DNA from: Cytophagales bacterium CG12_big_fil_rev_8_21_14_0_65_40_12
GTDB lineage: Bacteria; Bacteroidota; Bacteroidia; Cytophagales; Cyclobacteriaceae
DNA length: 64,000 bases
Assembly: GCA_002786855.1 (NCBI GenBank)
Contig: PCUU01000041.1
Coordinates: 24,402 to 88,401 of the forward strand
Reading direction: 5' to 3'
Of this stretch, positions 52,348 to 60,508 are shown piece after piece. The stretch's first letter is position 1; each line of letters begins with the position of its first letter. Both the position numbers and the translations under genes were made by a program. The notes under the pieces were generated by a model that was not told where the DNA came from, did not search any database, and saw only the letters and a list, made by a program, of their open reading frames with translations.

Positions 52348-52651
52348 TTTTAAAGTTCTATCCGTTTTCTAAATTAGACCCTTCTTCTGAAACTTCGAGA
52401 TTAAGGAAGGAAAACGGTCGTTCATTGTCATCCAGTTCTTATACTTCTGAAAAAGACCTCTGCGAGGTGACTTAGATAATGGATACGCGTTTTCTCAAAG
52501 CCCTTTGCGTTACTCCGCATGCTTTGCGGTAAGATTAATCGCGAAAGTATTGAGGTTACTTTGAGTAACCTCAATACTTCTACTAACTTTCTGTCATATC
52601 ACCACTTCCAACAAAAACCCTTAAATTCATTGTGTAACAAAACCTACCATT
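52348..52651. other. Intergenic region with a long perfect hairpin
   Basis: No gene is seen. It carries the hairpin at 52545-52579 (listed) and a stretch near 52500-52530, CTTTGCGTTACTCCGCATGC, that looks like part of a degenerate dispersed repeat; similar words occur near 56020. A promoter for the VOC gene may lie downstream of the hairpin. Confidence 0.5.
52545..52579. terminator. Perfect 15-bp stem-loop with TTTGA loop
   Basis: AAGTATTGAGGTTAC pairs exactly with its complement around loop TTTGA. The inner stem and loop (GAGnTTACTTTGAGTAAnCTC) match the hairpin at 23408-23440, so the two are copies of one palindrome. It could end the symporter transcript. Confidence 0.6.
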
Positions 52652-53023
52652 ATGAAACTTGGCGCATTTTCTATCAGCCTTAGCGTAAAAGACCTTCAGA
52701 CTTCTAAAGACTTTTATGAGGCACTCGGATTCGAGACTTTTGCCGGAGATATGGCAAGAAATTACCTGATCATGAAAAATGGGAATGCCTTGATTGGGCT
52801 TTTTCAAGGCATGTTCCCGAATAATATTTTGACCTTCAACCCAGGTTGGGATGAAAACGCCAATAAGCTAGATTCCTTTGATGATGTCCGCCAAATCCAA
52901 CAAATGCTAACCCACAAAGGCATTGCACTTACTTCAAAAGCAGATGAGAGCACTTCTGGCCCAGCAAGTATAATGCTTGTCGATCCTGATGGCAATGCCA
53001 TTCTGTTAGACCAGCACGTTTAG
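52652..53023 (+). CDS. VOC-superfamily (glyoxalase/bleomycin-resistance-like) protein
   Basis: The 123-residue protein has the paired beta-alpha-beta-beta-beta modules of VOC proteins: [20 protein letters not shown], then [13 protein letters not shown] and a C-terminal [15 protein letters not shown]. Metal-binding residues are not obvious. It is a cytoplasmic small protein and may be a lyase or binding protein. It is convergent with proA, with only three bases between. Confidence 0.87.
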   Translation: MKLGAFSISLSVKDLQTSKDFYEALGFETFAGDMARNYLIMKNGNALIGLFQGMFPNNILTFNPGWDENANKLDSFDDVRQIQQMLTHKGIALTSKADESTSGPASIMLVDPDGNAILLDQHV

Positions 53024-53026
53024 GAT

Positions 53027-54226
53027 TTACACCCTTACTTGCCCATTACCATAAATGAAGTACTTGTTGGTGACCAATTGTTCCAAGCCCAATGGTCCTC
53101 TGTGATGTAGCTTGCCTGTACTAATGGCCAATTCTGCCCCTACTCCCATTTGACCGCCATCGGTAAATCGGGTAGATGCATTGTGATACACCGCACCACA
53201 ATCCACTTGCTCCATAAACTCTTGTGCTTTCTTCTTATCCGTTGTCATAATGGACGAAGAGTGGCCACCAGAATATTCATTAATCATACTGATGGCCTCA
53301 CTTTCATCGCTCACTAGAGCTACGCATGCCTTCAGAGCGAGAAACTCTTCGTACCATATGGCTTCATTGCTTATTTCTTCTTCCTCAGGCAAAATGGCTT
53401 TTACTTCTTTATCCACTAAAAGAGTGACCTTGAATTGATGCAAGGCCTTTTGCAAATGCTTCAACTTGTTTTCCAAATCAGGCATTTTCTTGTCGATCAA
53501 AATCTTATCCAAGGCATTACAAGCCGAAATTTTAGCCGTTTTCGCATTTAAAATTACCTTTACCGATTGCTCCCAATTGGCGGTATGGTCTACATAAATA
53601 AAGTTATTGCCTCGTCCACTGACCAGAACTGGGCATGTGGCATTGGCTTTCACAAACTCGATAAGCTTTTCTCCACCTCGAGGTACAATCAAGTCGATTT
53701 GCTGATCAGGGTTTTTCAGAAAAGCCTGTGTTTCTGTTCTAGAAAGTCTTAAGAATTGCACCCAATCACTTTCCAATCCATTTAAATGCAAGGCCTGATG
53801 CCAGCAATCCACCAATACCATATTGGTGTGGAATGCTTCTTTCCCACCTTTTAAAAGGATTTTATTATTGGATTTAAAAGCCAAAATAGCGGCTTCAATG
53901 GTCACATCTGGGCGAGATTCATAAATGATCATGATCGTACCGAAGGGAGCTGTTTTATTAATGATTTCAAGCCCATTCTCACGTTTCACGGTGCTCTTCA
54001 CTTTACCTACGGGATCGGGCTTTGCTTTTACTTCGAGGACAGCATTAATGATCACATCCATTTTTGCATCATCGACCACCAAGCGGTCGTACATCGCTTG
54101 GTCATCTTTGTTAAAGGCTGCCAAATCTAGCTGGTTAGCACTGATGATTCTTGCCCGGTTCTGATCCAAGATTTTGGCTACGGATTCAAGTACTTTATTC
54201 TTTATTTTTGTTGTTAATAATTTCAT
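53027..54226 (-). CDS. proA: Glutamate-5-semialdehyde dehydrogenase
   Basis: ProA reduces glutamyl-5-phosphate to the semialdehyde, second step of proline synthesis, using NADPH. The protein has 399 residues from the ATG at 54226, giving MKLLTTKIKNKVLES; the frame is open further upstream, into proB. Motifs are FGTIMIIYESRPDVTIEAA, LKGGKEAFHTN and the catalytic Cys in AKISACNALDKIL. It is the last gene of proC-proB-proA, 10 bases after proB. Confidence 0.96.
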   Translation of the reverse strand: MKLLTTKIKNKVLESVAKILDQNRARIISANQLDLAAFNKDDQAMYDRLVVDDAKMDVIINAVLEVKAKPDPVGKVKSTVKRENGLEIINKTAPFGTIMIIYESRPDVTIEAAILAFKSNNKILLKGGKEAFHTNMVLVDCWHQALHLNGLESDWVQFLRLSRTETQAFLKNPDQQIDLIVPRGGEKLIEFVKANATCPVLVSGRGNNFIYVDHTANWEQSVKVILNAKTAKISACNALDKILIDKKMPDLENKLKHLQKALHQFKVTLLVDKEVKAILPEEEEISNEAIWYEEFLALKACVALVSDESEAISMINEYSGGHSSSIMTTDKKKAQEFMEQVDCGAVYHNASTRFTDGGQMGVGAELAISTGKLHHRGPLGLEQLVTNKYFIYGNGQVRV

Positions 54227-54236
54227 TTTCAATGTT

Positions 54237-55016
54237 TTACATAGTGAACTTTGTACCAACTTCTTTTCCCGCGACAATATCAAGAATCACGTTTTTATCC
54301 TTTCCGTTGGCAATAAAAGTGGTGATGTTTTTTGAAGCGGCATCTTGCGCAATCTTCAACTTCGATCCCATTCCGCCCCTTCCTTCTGCCTCGCCTTTCT
54401 CACTTTTTTGAATAAATCGGGTTAAATTCTCTTCAGAGCTCACGCTTCTAATAATGTCCGAATCATCATCGTCAGGATGGCCATTGTACAAGCCATTGGT
54501 ATCACTGAGAATGATCAGCATATCGGCACCGATCAATTCAGCTACTAAACTGGCCAGCTCATCATTATCCGTAAACATGGTATGCGAAACCGAAGTGGCA
54601 TCATCCTCATTCGCAATTGGAATAATGCCTTCCGAAAGCAGGCCTTCATAACAATTGATCATATTTTCGCGCCAAATACCAGGATTGAAATCCCTTTTGG
54701 TGGCCAATACCTGCGCGCATTTCATTCCATAATCATGAAATGTTTCATAATACGTTCTCATCATTCTCGGTTGACCTACAGAAGAAAACACTTGTCTTCT
54801 GATGGCCTTGTCCTTGATGGTAGACCTGCCCAAAACTTCCATTCCAGCAATCACTGAACCCGAAGAAATGAGCACAGATAAGATGTCCTGCTCATAGAGC
54901 TCGGCTATTTGGCGAACGATTTCATTAATAATGGGTCTGACAATACGGTTGTCTTTATTCGTAAGCACATTCGTGCCTACTTTAATCACTACCCGTTTCT
55001 TTTCTGACTTTACCAT
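54237..55016 (-). CDS. proB: Glutamate 5-kinase without PUA domain
   Basis: ProB phosphorylates glutamate, the first and regulated step of proline synthesis. The 259-residue protein has the amino-acid kinase fold: VVIKVGTNVLTN at the start, SVLISSGSVIAGMEVLG, DNDELASLVAELIGADMLII and GRGGMGSKLKIAQDAA. It ends after the kinase domain, without the C-terminal PUA domain of about 100 residues present in E. coli ProB. Shorter forms occur in other bacteria. It is two bases from the proC stop. Confidence 0.95.
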   Translation of the reverse strand: MVKSEKKRVVIKVGTNVLTNKDNRIVRPIINEIVRQIAELYEQDILSVLISSGSVIAGMEVLGRSTIKDKAIRRQVFSSVGQPRMMRTYYETFHDYGMKCAQVLATKRDFNPGIWRENMINCYEGLLSEGIIPIANEDDATSVSHTMFTDNDELASLVAELIGADMLIILSDTNGLYNGHPDDDDSDIIRSVSSEENLTRFIQKSEKGEAEGRGGMGSKLKIAQDAASKNITTFIANGKDKNVILDIVAGKEVGTKFTM

Positions 55017-55018
55017 TC

Positions 55019-55846
55019 CTATTTTTCTTGAAGTTCCATGCTCGGTTTCCCTAATTCTATGGCCCTGTTAAAGGCAGAATAGGCAGCATCATGAATCAAT
55101 TGTTTCACATTATTATCGTCTAAAGAATCTAAGGCGGCTTGTGTGGTTCCTCCTTTTGAGGCTACTTTTTTCATCCAACTGTTCGCACTTAGTTTATTTC
55201 GATTGAATAATTCTATGGCACCTTCAAAAGTGGTGATGACCAAAACCTTTGAATCATTGTCTGAAAAGCCCATGCTTTTGGCAGCTTCCATCATGGATTC
55301 CATAAAGTAGAAAACATAAGCGGGTCCTGAACCAGAAATACCGGTGGATGCATCGATGAACATCTGAGAGTCTACTCTTACGGTTTTACCAGTACAACCG
55401 AGTAAGTCTTCCACCATCCATAATTCAATTCTTGAAATTTCTGGAGCGGCCAAATAGGAAGTCATTCCCATTCCCACTTGGGCAGGAAGGTTTGGCATGG
55501 CACGCACAATTTTTTGAATTCCAAGGCCCTTTTGTAAAGTCTCGATGGTTACCCCAGCCATAATTGAGATAACCAATTGTTGATCGTTTAGGAATGGCAC
55601 CATTTCGGCCATTAAATCATCATTGTGATAAGGTTTTACTGCGATGAAAATAATATCGGCAATAGGAAGGCATTCCAATAAAGTATCATAAACCTCATAG
55701 TTCTCATTTGACTTTTTCAAGGTCTCTAATAATTCTAAAGATTTGTCGAAGATCATTAAATCTTCTTTTTTTAGGTGACCTGATTTTGCAATAGAAGAGG
55801 CATAGGTTAAACCCATATTGCCTGCTCCAATAACTAGCACTTTCAT
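55019..55846 (-). CDS. proC: Pyrroline-5-carboxylate reductase
   Basis: ProC makes proline from pyrroline-5-carboxylate with NAD(P)H. The 275-residue protein has the N-terminal dinucleotide fold (VLVIGAGNMGLTYASSI), FIAVKPYHND, VRAMPNLPAQVGMG and the C-terminal signature GISGSGPAYVFYFMESMMEA with GGTTQAAL. It is the first gene of the proCBA operon. Confidence 0.95.
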   Translation of the reverse strand: MKVLVIGAGNMGLTYASSIAKSGHLKKEDLMIFDKSLELLETLKKSNENYEVYDTLLECLPIADIIFIAVKPYHNDDLMAEMVPFLNDQQLVISIMAGVTIETLQKGLGIQKIVRAMPNLPAQVGMGMTSYLAAPEISRIELWMVEDLLGCTGKTVRVDSQMFIDASTGISGSGPAYVFYFMESMMEAAKSMGFSDNDSKVLVITTFEGAIELFNRNKLSANSWMKKVASKGGTTQAALDSLDDNNVKQLIHDAAYSAFNRAIELGKPSMELQEK

Positions 55847-56506
55847 GTTATTTTAATTAAATGACTTGATTGATTAACAATAGCAGACAGGTCAAAGCGA
55901 TTTTGCTCTGATCAATTGAATGTTGCTATTAGAAAAAATTAGATTGTGAGACTGCGCTGGGCCTTAGATTGCCGCGTAGGGTGAGACAAGATACTATCTT
56001 TTGGATATTCTGTTTGCTCTGCGTAACTCATAGTGTAAAGGTAACAAAGCTCAGCCCTTATAGTTCAGATTCAACAGAGAAACCTTGAAAACGATTGAAA
56101 TTTGATGGTTTCTGATGGGCAAAGGAAGAGAAATAGAGACAAAACTAACAGATAAGCTTATCACTTCAGCTTCGAAAAATTAAGAATTATGAATTACGAT
56201 TTTCGAAAATATCTCAACCTTATTCGCCCAAGTTGATGTTCTTCACCAACAAGCTGCCACATTCTTTTAGTTACAAAACTAACATCTGCCCTGAAAGGGC
56301 TTAATACCATAAGAATGGCTGTAGGCCATTCCCAAACTCTTTCAGCAGTGCTTAGCCCTGAAAGGGTGGCGTACTTCTATACCTTAACCTTATTACGCCC
56401 TTTCAGGGCTTATCTATTTTAAGATGCGCTATTCCCAAAGGGTTACACCCTTTGTTATTAATATTTCGCCCCTTCAGGGCTAGTTTCTCGGGTCTTATTG
56501 GTCACA
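55847..56506. other. Long intergenic region upstream of proC
   Basis: No gene is seen in these 660 bases. The right half (56286-56482) is a hairpin array, listed separately. The left half is A/T-rich and unexplained. It holds two copies of ACAAAACTAACA (56139-56150 and 56273-56284), each of which gives TAGTTTTG on the minus strand, a fit to the -7 consensus for proC. No amino-acid leader peptide or riboswitch was recognised. Confidence 0.5.
56286..56482. repeat. Cluster of six REP-like hairpins, second family
   Basis: Hairpin heads are GCCCTGAAAGGGC (56288-56300), AATGGCTGTAGGCCATT (56314-56330), AGCCCTGAAAGGGTGGC (56354-56370), ACGCCCTTTCAGGGCTTA (56395-56412), AAAGGGTTACACCCTTTG (56437-56454) and CGCCCCTTCAGGGCT (56467-56482). 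They resemble the family at 18.4-19.7 kb in architecture but have a different core (CCCTTTCAGGG). No transposase gene is within reach. Confidence 0.75.
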
Positions 56507-57847
56507 TTACTGAAACGACTTCTCAATTTCCTCCAAGGTTTTTCCTTTGGTTTCTGGCATTACTCGCCAAACGAAAATCAATTGCAGAAACATCATAAAG
56601 GCGAAAAAGGCAAAAACTGGCCATGGGTTATCTCCGAAAATTCCGTTGTCTTTATCTATAAAGATGGGGGTTAAAAGCGTAATCAATGCGGCAAAAACCC
56701 AGTGCACTCCCGAACCAAACGACTGACCAAAAGCGCGAACTTGATTTGGGAAAATCTCTGAAATAAACACCCAAATTACAGCGCCTTGCCCGATGGCGTG
56801 AGAGGCAATAAATACCAAAATAAAGCTCAATAAAAGGATTGGACTTGCCGCAGTATAAAAACACCAAGCGGTCCCTGTCAAACCTAAAATATAGCCGAAA
56901 GAACCAAAATACATGAGTTGCTTTCTCCCCAATTTATCAATCAACACCATACCGAGCATGGTGAAAATCAGGTTAATTCCTCCAATAGAGATTGAGCTAA
57001 AAAGCGACTCCTTACCCGCAAAACCTGCTTTTTCTAGTAATTCAGGGGCATAATATAAAATGAAGTTAATCCCAGAAACCTGATTGAAAAAAGCCAACAA
57101 AAAGGCCAGCATAATCGGTTTCTTGTATTTACCAGAAAACAAGCCTGACTTCTGACCCACGGGTTCTATATCATTTTCAATCTCTCTGAGTTTTTCTTCT
57201 GCATTCTCTGGGTTAATGATTTGCAATACGCGAAGTGCCTCAGCGTGATCTCGTTTCTTTAATGCCAACCATCTTGGGCTTTCAACCACTCTCAGTACCA
57301 TGATGGAATATGCAATTGCAGGAATTCCTTCCACTCCAAGCATCCATCTCCAATCATTGATTCCACCAAAACCTTCGAGTAAGTAGTTAGAAATGAAGGC
57401 AATCAAAATCCCGAATACGATCATGAATTGATAAAGGCCTACGAGTTTACCTCTGTTCTTGGCAATTGAAATCTCTGAAATGTAAGTTGGCCCGGCCACA
57501 GAAGAAGCACCTACACCCAAACCACCAATGAATCTAAATAGTGAGAAAGTATAAGGATCTGGCGCCAAGGCAGAACCTAATGCCGAAACGAGGTAGAGTA
57601 TTCCAATCCAAAACAAAGTCTTTTTCCTACCGAGCTTATCACTTGGAATTCCTCCGAACAATGCGCCCACCACAGTACCCCAAAGCGCCATGGACATGAT
57701 GAAAGTACCATGAAAAAATGGAGTTGTATTCCATAATTCCTTAATAGGCTGATTGGCACCTGAAATGACTACCGTATCAAAACCAAAGAGAAAACCAGCA
57801 ATGGCGGCTACTATGGCACTTTTGAACAAAAAATTACTTTCTTTCAT
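56507..57847 (-). CDS. MFS sugar porter, fructose or hexose importer
   Basis: The 446-residue protein has 12 membrane helices and sugar-porter marks: SDKLGRKKTL and DKLGRKQLM loops, RFIGGLGVGASSVAGPTYISEI and the C-terminal PETKGKTLEEIE. The start overlaps the kinase stop by four bases, so translation is coupled. In context it imports the fructose freed by the GH32 enzyme. Direction is probably H+-coupled uptake. Confidence 0.92.
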   Translation of the reverse strand: MKESNFLFKSAIVAAIAGFLFGFDTVVISGANQPIKELWNTTPFFHGTFIMSMALWGTVVGALFGGIPSDKLGRKKTLFWIGILYLVSALGSALAPDPYTFSLFRFIGGLGVGASSVAGPTYISEISIAKNRGKLVGLYQFMIVFGILIAFISNYLLEGFGGINDWRWMLGVEGIPAIAYSIMVLRVVESPRWLALKKRDHAEALRVLQIINPENAEEKLREIENDIEPVGQKSGLFSGKYKKPIMLAFLLAFFNQVSGINFILYYAPELLEKAGFAGKESLFSSISIGGINLIFTMLGMVLIDKLGRKQLMYFGSFGYILGLTGTAWCFYTAASPILLLSFILVFIASHAIGQGAVIWVFISEIFPNQVRAFGQSFGSGVHWVFAALITLLTPIFIDKDNGIFGDNPWPVFAFFAFMMFLQLIFVWRVMPETKGKTLEEIEKSFQ

Positions 57848-58734
57848 AATTGAGCGTATTGATGAAGGGTTTCTTGGACTTTATTTTTGGAAACGATTGC
57901 CCCATGTGACGAAGCAACCATTGCCCCAATACGATTCGCAAATTTAGCGGCATCGATGGGGTCATTTTTTTGATAGAACTTGAATAAGAAGGCTGCGCTA
58001 AAAGAGTCTCCTGCCCCAACGGCATCTACCACTTCAACAGGCACTACAGGAATGTGTACAAAAGCCACTTTAGTGAAAATATAGGAGCCATGCTTCCCTG
58101 CCGTAACGATAATGGTGTGAATCTGGAATCTGTCAGAAATCTTATTGCAGAATTCCTCGATATCCATTTTATCATCGAAGAAATAGCCACCAATTACGCC
58201 TACCTCCTCTTCGTTAAGTTTGAGAATGGTGCATTTCTTTAATGATGCCTTAACAATCGACTTAGAAAAACAGTCTTTACGAAGGTTGACATCATAAAAT
58301 ATTTCTTTGAATTGGTATTGGTCGATAATTGAACTGAGCGTTGCTGCAGAAGTAGGATTACGTTGTACTAAAGTGCCGAAGTAGAGAATATCAAAAGCAG
58401 TGCTATCTAATAAAGGTTTGGCCTCCTCAAAACTGATATAATCATAGGCCTTATCAGGATTGATGATATAATCCGGTTGACCATTTTCGAGCGTGACATC
58501 CACCGTTCCCGTGCCAATTGTATCGTCCCATTGAATGAAGGAAGTGCCTACTCCGTGATTCTCCACAGCATCAAATGCTCTTTTTCCGAACTCATCCTTG
58601 CCAAGTCGCGAAAGCATGCTGGCTTCCGCGCCTAAATGCGACATGTAGGCAATAAAATTCAAAGGCGCACCTCCAAGGTATTCCTTACCATCTATGATAT
58701 CCCAAACTATTTCTCCGAAAGACAAAACTCTCAT
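57844..58734 (-). CDS. PfkB-family carbohydrate kinase, probable fructokinase
   Basis: The protein has 296 residues from the ATG at 58734; an upstream TTG would add four. It has the PfkB features GEIVWDIIDGKEYLGGAPLN near the start, FYDVNLRKDCFS and the catalytic base region DAVGAGDSFSAAFLF (GAGD). It most likely phosphorylates fructose in the cytoplasm. Gaps to its neighbours are 2 bases on one side and a 4-base overlap on the other. Confidence 0.92.
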   Translation of the reverse strand: MRVLSFGEIVWDIIDGKEYLGGAPLNFIAYMSHLGAEASMLSRLGKDEFGKRAFDAVENHGVGTSFIQWDDTIGTGTVDVTLENGQPDYIINPDKAYDYISFEEAKPLLDSTAFDILYFGTLVQRNPTSAATLSSIIDQYQFKEIFYDVNLRKDCFSKSIVKASLKKCTILKLNEEEVGVIGGYFFDDKMDIEEFCNKISDRFQIHTIIVTAGKHGSYIFTKVAFVHIPVVPVEVVDAVGAGDSFSAAFLFKFYQKNDPIDAAKFANRIGAMVASSHGAIVSKNKVQETLHQYAQL

Positions 58735-58736
58735 AA

Positions 58737-60290
58737 CTATCTCCAAATTGATTTAAGACTTGTGCTGCTTCCCGAAATCAGTTTCGCCTGACCTTTAGAA
58801 GTTGATATGTGCATGCTATTGAATGGCTCTGTTGAAAAAACCAAATTGGTAATGTTTGTTTTACCGCCATCCGCAAAAATTTCGATCGATGATCGATCTA
58901 AATAGATTTCTAAACCCAAATTACCTTTTTGTAATCTTGGGGAAGACTGCACACCAACAAATTTATCCGAGAAAGCCATATCGCCTGATTGATCTCTTGA
59001 GAAGAGAAAAGAGTTGCTCTTGATGTTATAAGCCAATTCGGCCATTTCATCCTTGTCATTTTTGAATTGGATCAAAATACGTTCTGCATCGCCAAGTTCT
59101 ATTTCCAAAGTAATTTTCAACAGTTCATCATCAAGACTTATTTCGCTAAACTCGGTTGTAATCGTCTGAGGCTCAATCGCTCTCTTAATATTTTCTAGAG
59201 TAACGAGTTCTGCCACTGGCTTCGAAACAAGAATTACATCTCCCTCAACCTCTTCTAAAGACAAAGCCCTTGGGACGGTCATCGCACTTCGCCATTTGTA
59301 AGTGGGCACAACAGTCGCATAATCCCAATTGCTCATCCAGCCTAAAAACAGGGTTCTGCTATCAGATTTCGGGACATTAGACCAAGTAACTCCCGCATAA
59401 TTATCTCTTCCGAAGTCGATCCATTTGGTCAATGCCTCATCGTAATCGTTGGTGAAGGTTTTTCCGTCAAAATCCCCAATGAAATACTGAGTACCCGATC
59501 CACCATTTGGAGCGCCTGGATTAATACTTACAAGCAACACCCATTTTGTTTCCCCATTCAATTCCATTTTGAGTAAATCTGGACATTCCCAAACGCCCCC
59601 ATGAGCACCTGATTCAATACCGTAATCGCTTAAAAAGCTCCAATTTTTTAAGTCGGGTGAGCCATAGAATTTCACCTGATTGGCAGCAGCAAACACCATT
59701 ACCCATTGTTTGCTCTCTTCGTGCCAAATTACTTTCGGATCTCTAAAATCACGAATCCCTGGATTCGGAATGACTGGGTTACCCTCATATTTCTTCCAAG
59801 TTCGACCTTGATCGGTGCTTGAAGCAATACCTTGTGTCTGGTAAGTATTGGTACCCGCTTTTTCACCCGCCATATCGTGATAGGTATAAATGGCAACCAA
59901 AGGCGGATTTTCCTTGGTGCCTAAACCGCTCGTGTTTTCTTTGTCGTACACTGCACTTCCAGAGAAAATATAGCCCAATTCATCAGGAAAAAGCGCGATA
60001 GGCAAATGCTGCCACTTCACCATATCAGGACTTACAGCATGCCCCCAGTGCATTGGCCCCCACACATTGCTATCTGGGTAGTATTGATAGAAAAGATGAT
60101 ACTCCCCATCTAAATAAACCATCCCGTTAGGGTCATTCATCCACATGGAATCTGGAGAAAAATGGAATTGAGGACGATATTCCTCGTTATAATAATCGGA
60201 GTTAGTATTTGGGGCTTCGTTTAATTTGCTTGGTGAACAAGCTAAAAAAACAAAGCCTGCCAGAAATAACAGGACAATGGCGCGTTTCAT
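58737..60290 (-). CDS. Glycoside hydrolase family 32 lipoprotein (levanase/fructanase type)
   Basis: The protein has 517 residues from the ATG at 60290, which opens a lipoprotein signal ending FLACSPS; the frame is open for 33 more codons upstream but without a signal. GH32 catalytic residues are clear: nucleophile Asp53 in WMNDPNG, transition-state Asp184 in FRDPKV and acid/base Glu235 in WECPDLL. A C-terminal beta-sandwich follows (LEIYLDRSSIEIFADGG). It cleaves fructose from sucrose, inulin or levan at the cell surface and feeds the downstream kinase and porter. No SusCD pair is seen. Confidence 0.95.
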   Translation of the reverse strand: MKRAIVLLFLAGFVFLACSPSKLNEAPNTNSDYYNEEYRPQFHFSPDSMWMNDPNGMVYLDGEYHLFYQYYPDSNVWGPMHWGHAVSPDMVKWQHLPIALFPDELGYIFSGSAVYDKENTSGLGTKENPPLVAIYTYHDMAGEKAGTNTYQTQGIASSTDQGRTWKKYEGNPVIPNPGIRDFRDPKVIWHEESKQWVMVFAAANQVKFYGSPDLKNWSFLSDYGIESGAHGGVWECPDLLKMELNGETKWVLLVSINPGAPNGGSGTQYFIGDFDGKTFTNDYDEALTKWIDFGRDNYAGVTWSNVPKSDSRTLFLGWMSNWDYATVVPTYKWRSAMTVPRALSLEEVEGDVILVSKPVAELVTLENIKRAIEPQTITTEFSEISLDDELLKITLEIELGDAERILIQFKNDKDEMAELAYNIKSNSFLFSRDQSGDMAFSDKFVGVQSSPRLQKGNLGLEIYLDRSSIEIFADGGKTNITNLVFSTEPFNSMHISTSKGQAKLISGSSTSLKSIWR

Positions 60291-60508
60291 TAAGTATTTT
60301 TGGTTGATCTGAAATATCAGGCATTTTATGAAAAAAATAGAGTTAAAACTAATTGTTCTGTGTACAGCCGACAGCAAAGAAGAATACATTGCAAACTGTG
60401 GTCTTTTCCAAATTTAAAATATCATTATGCTTTAAATTCCTTTGGAACAATTCACCTTTGCTTCAAGCCAAATATTTGAGTAACTATCGACTTTAAAACC
60501 TTCTGCAA

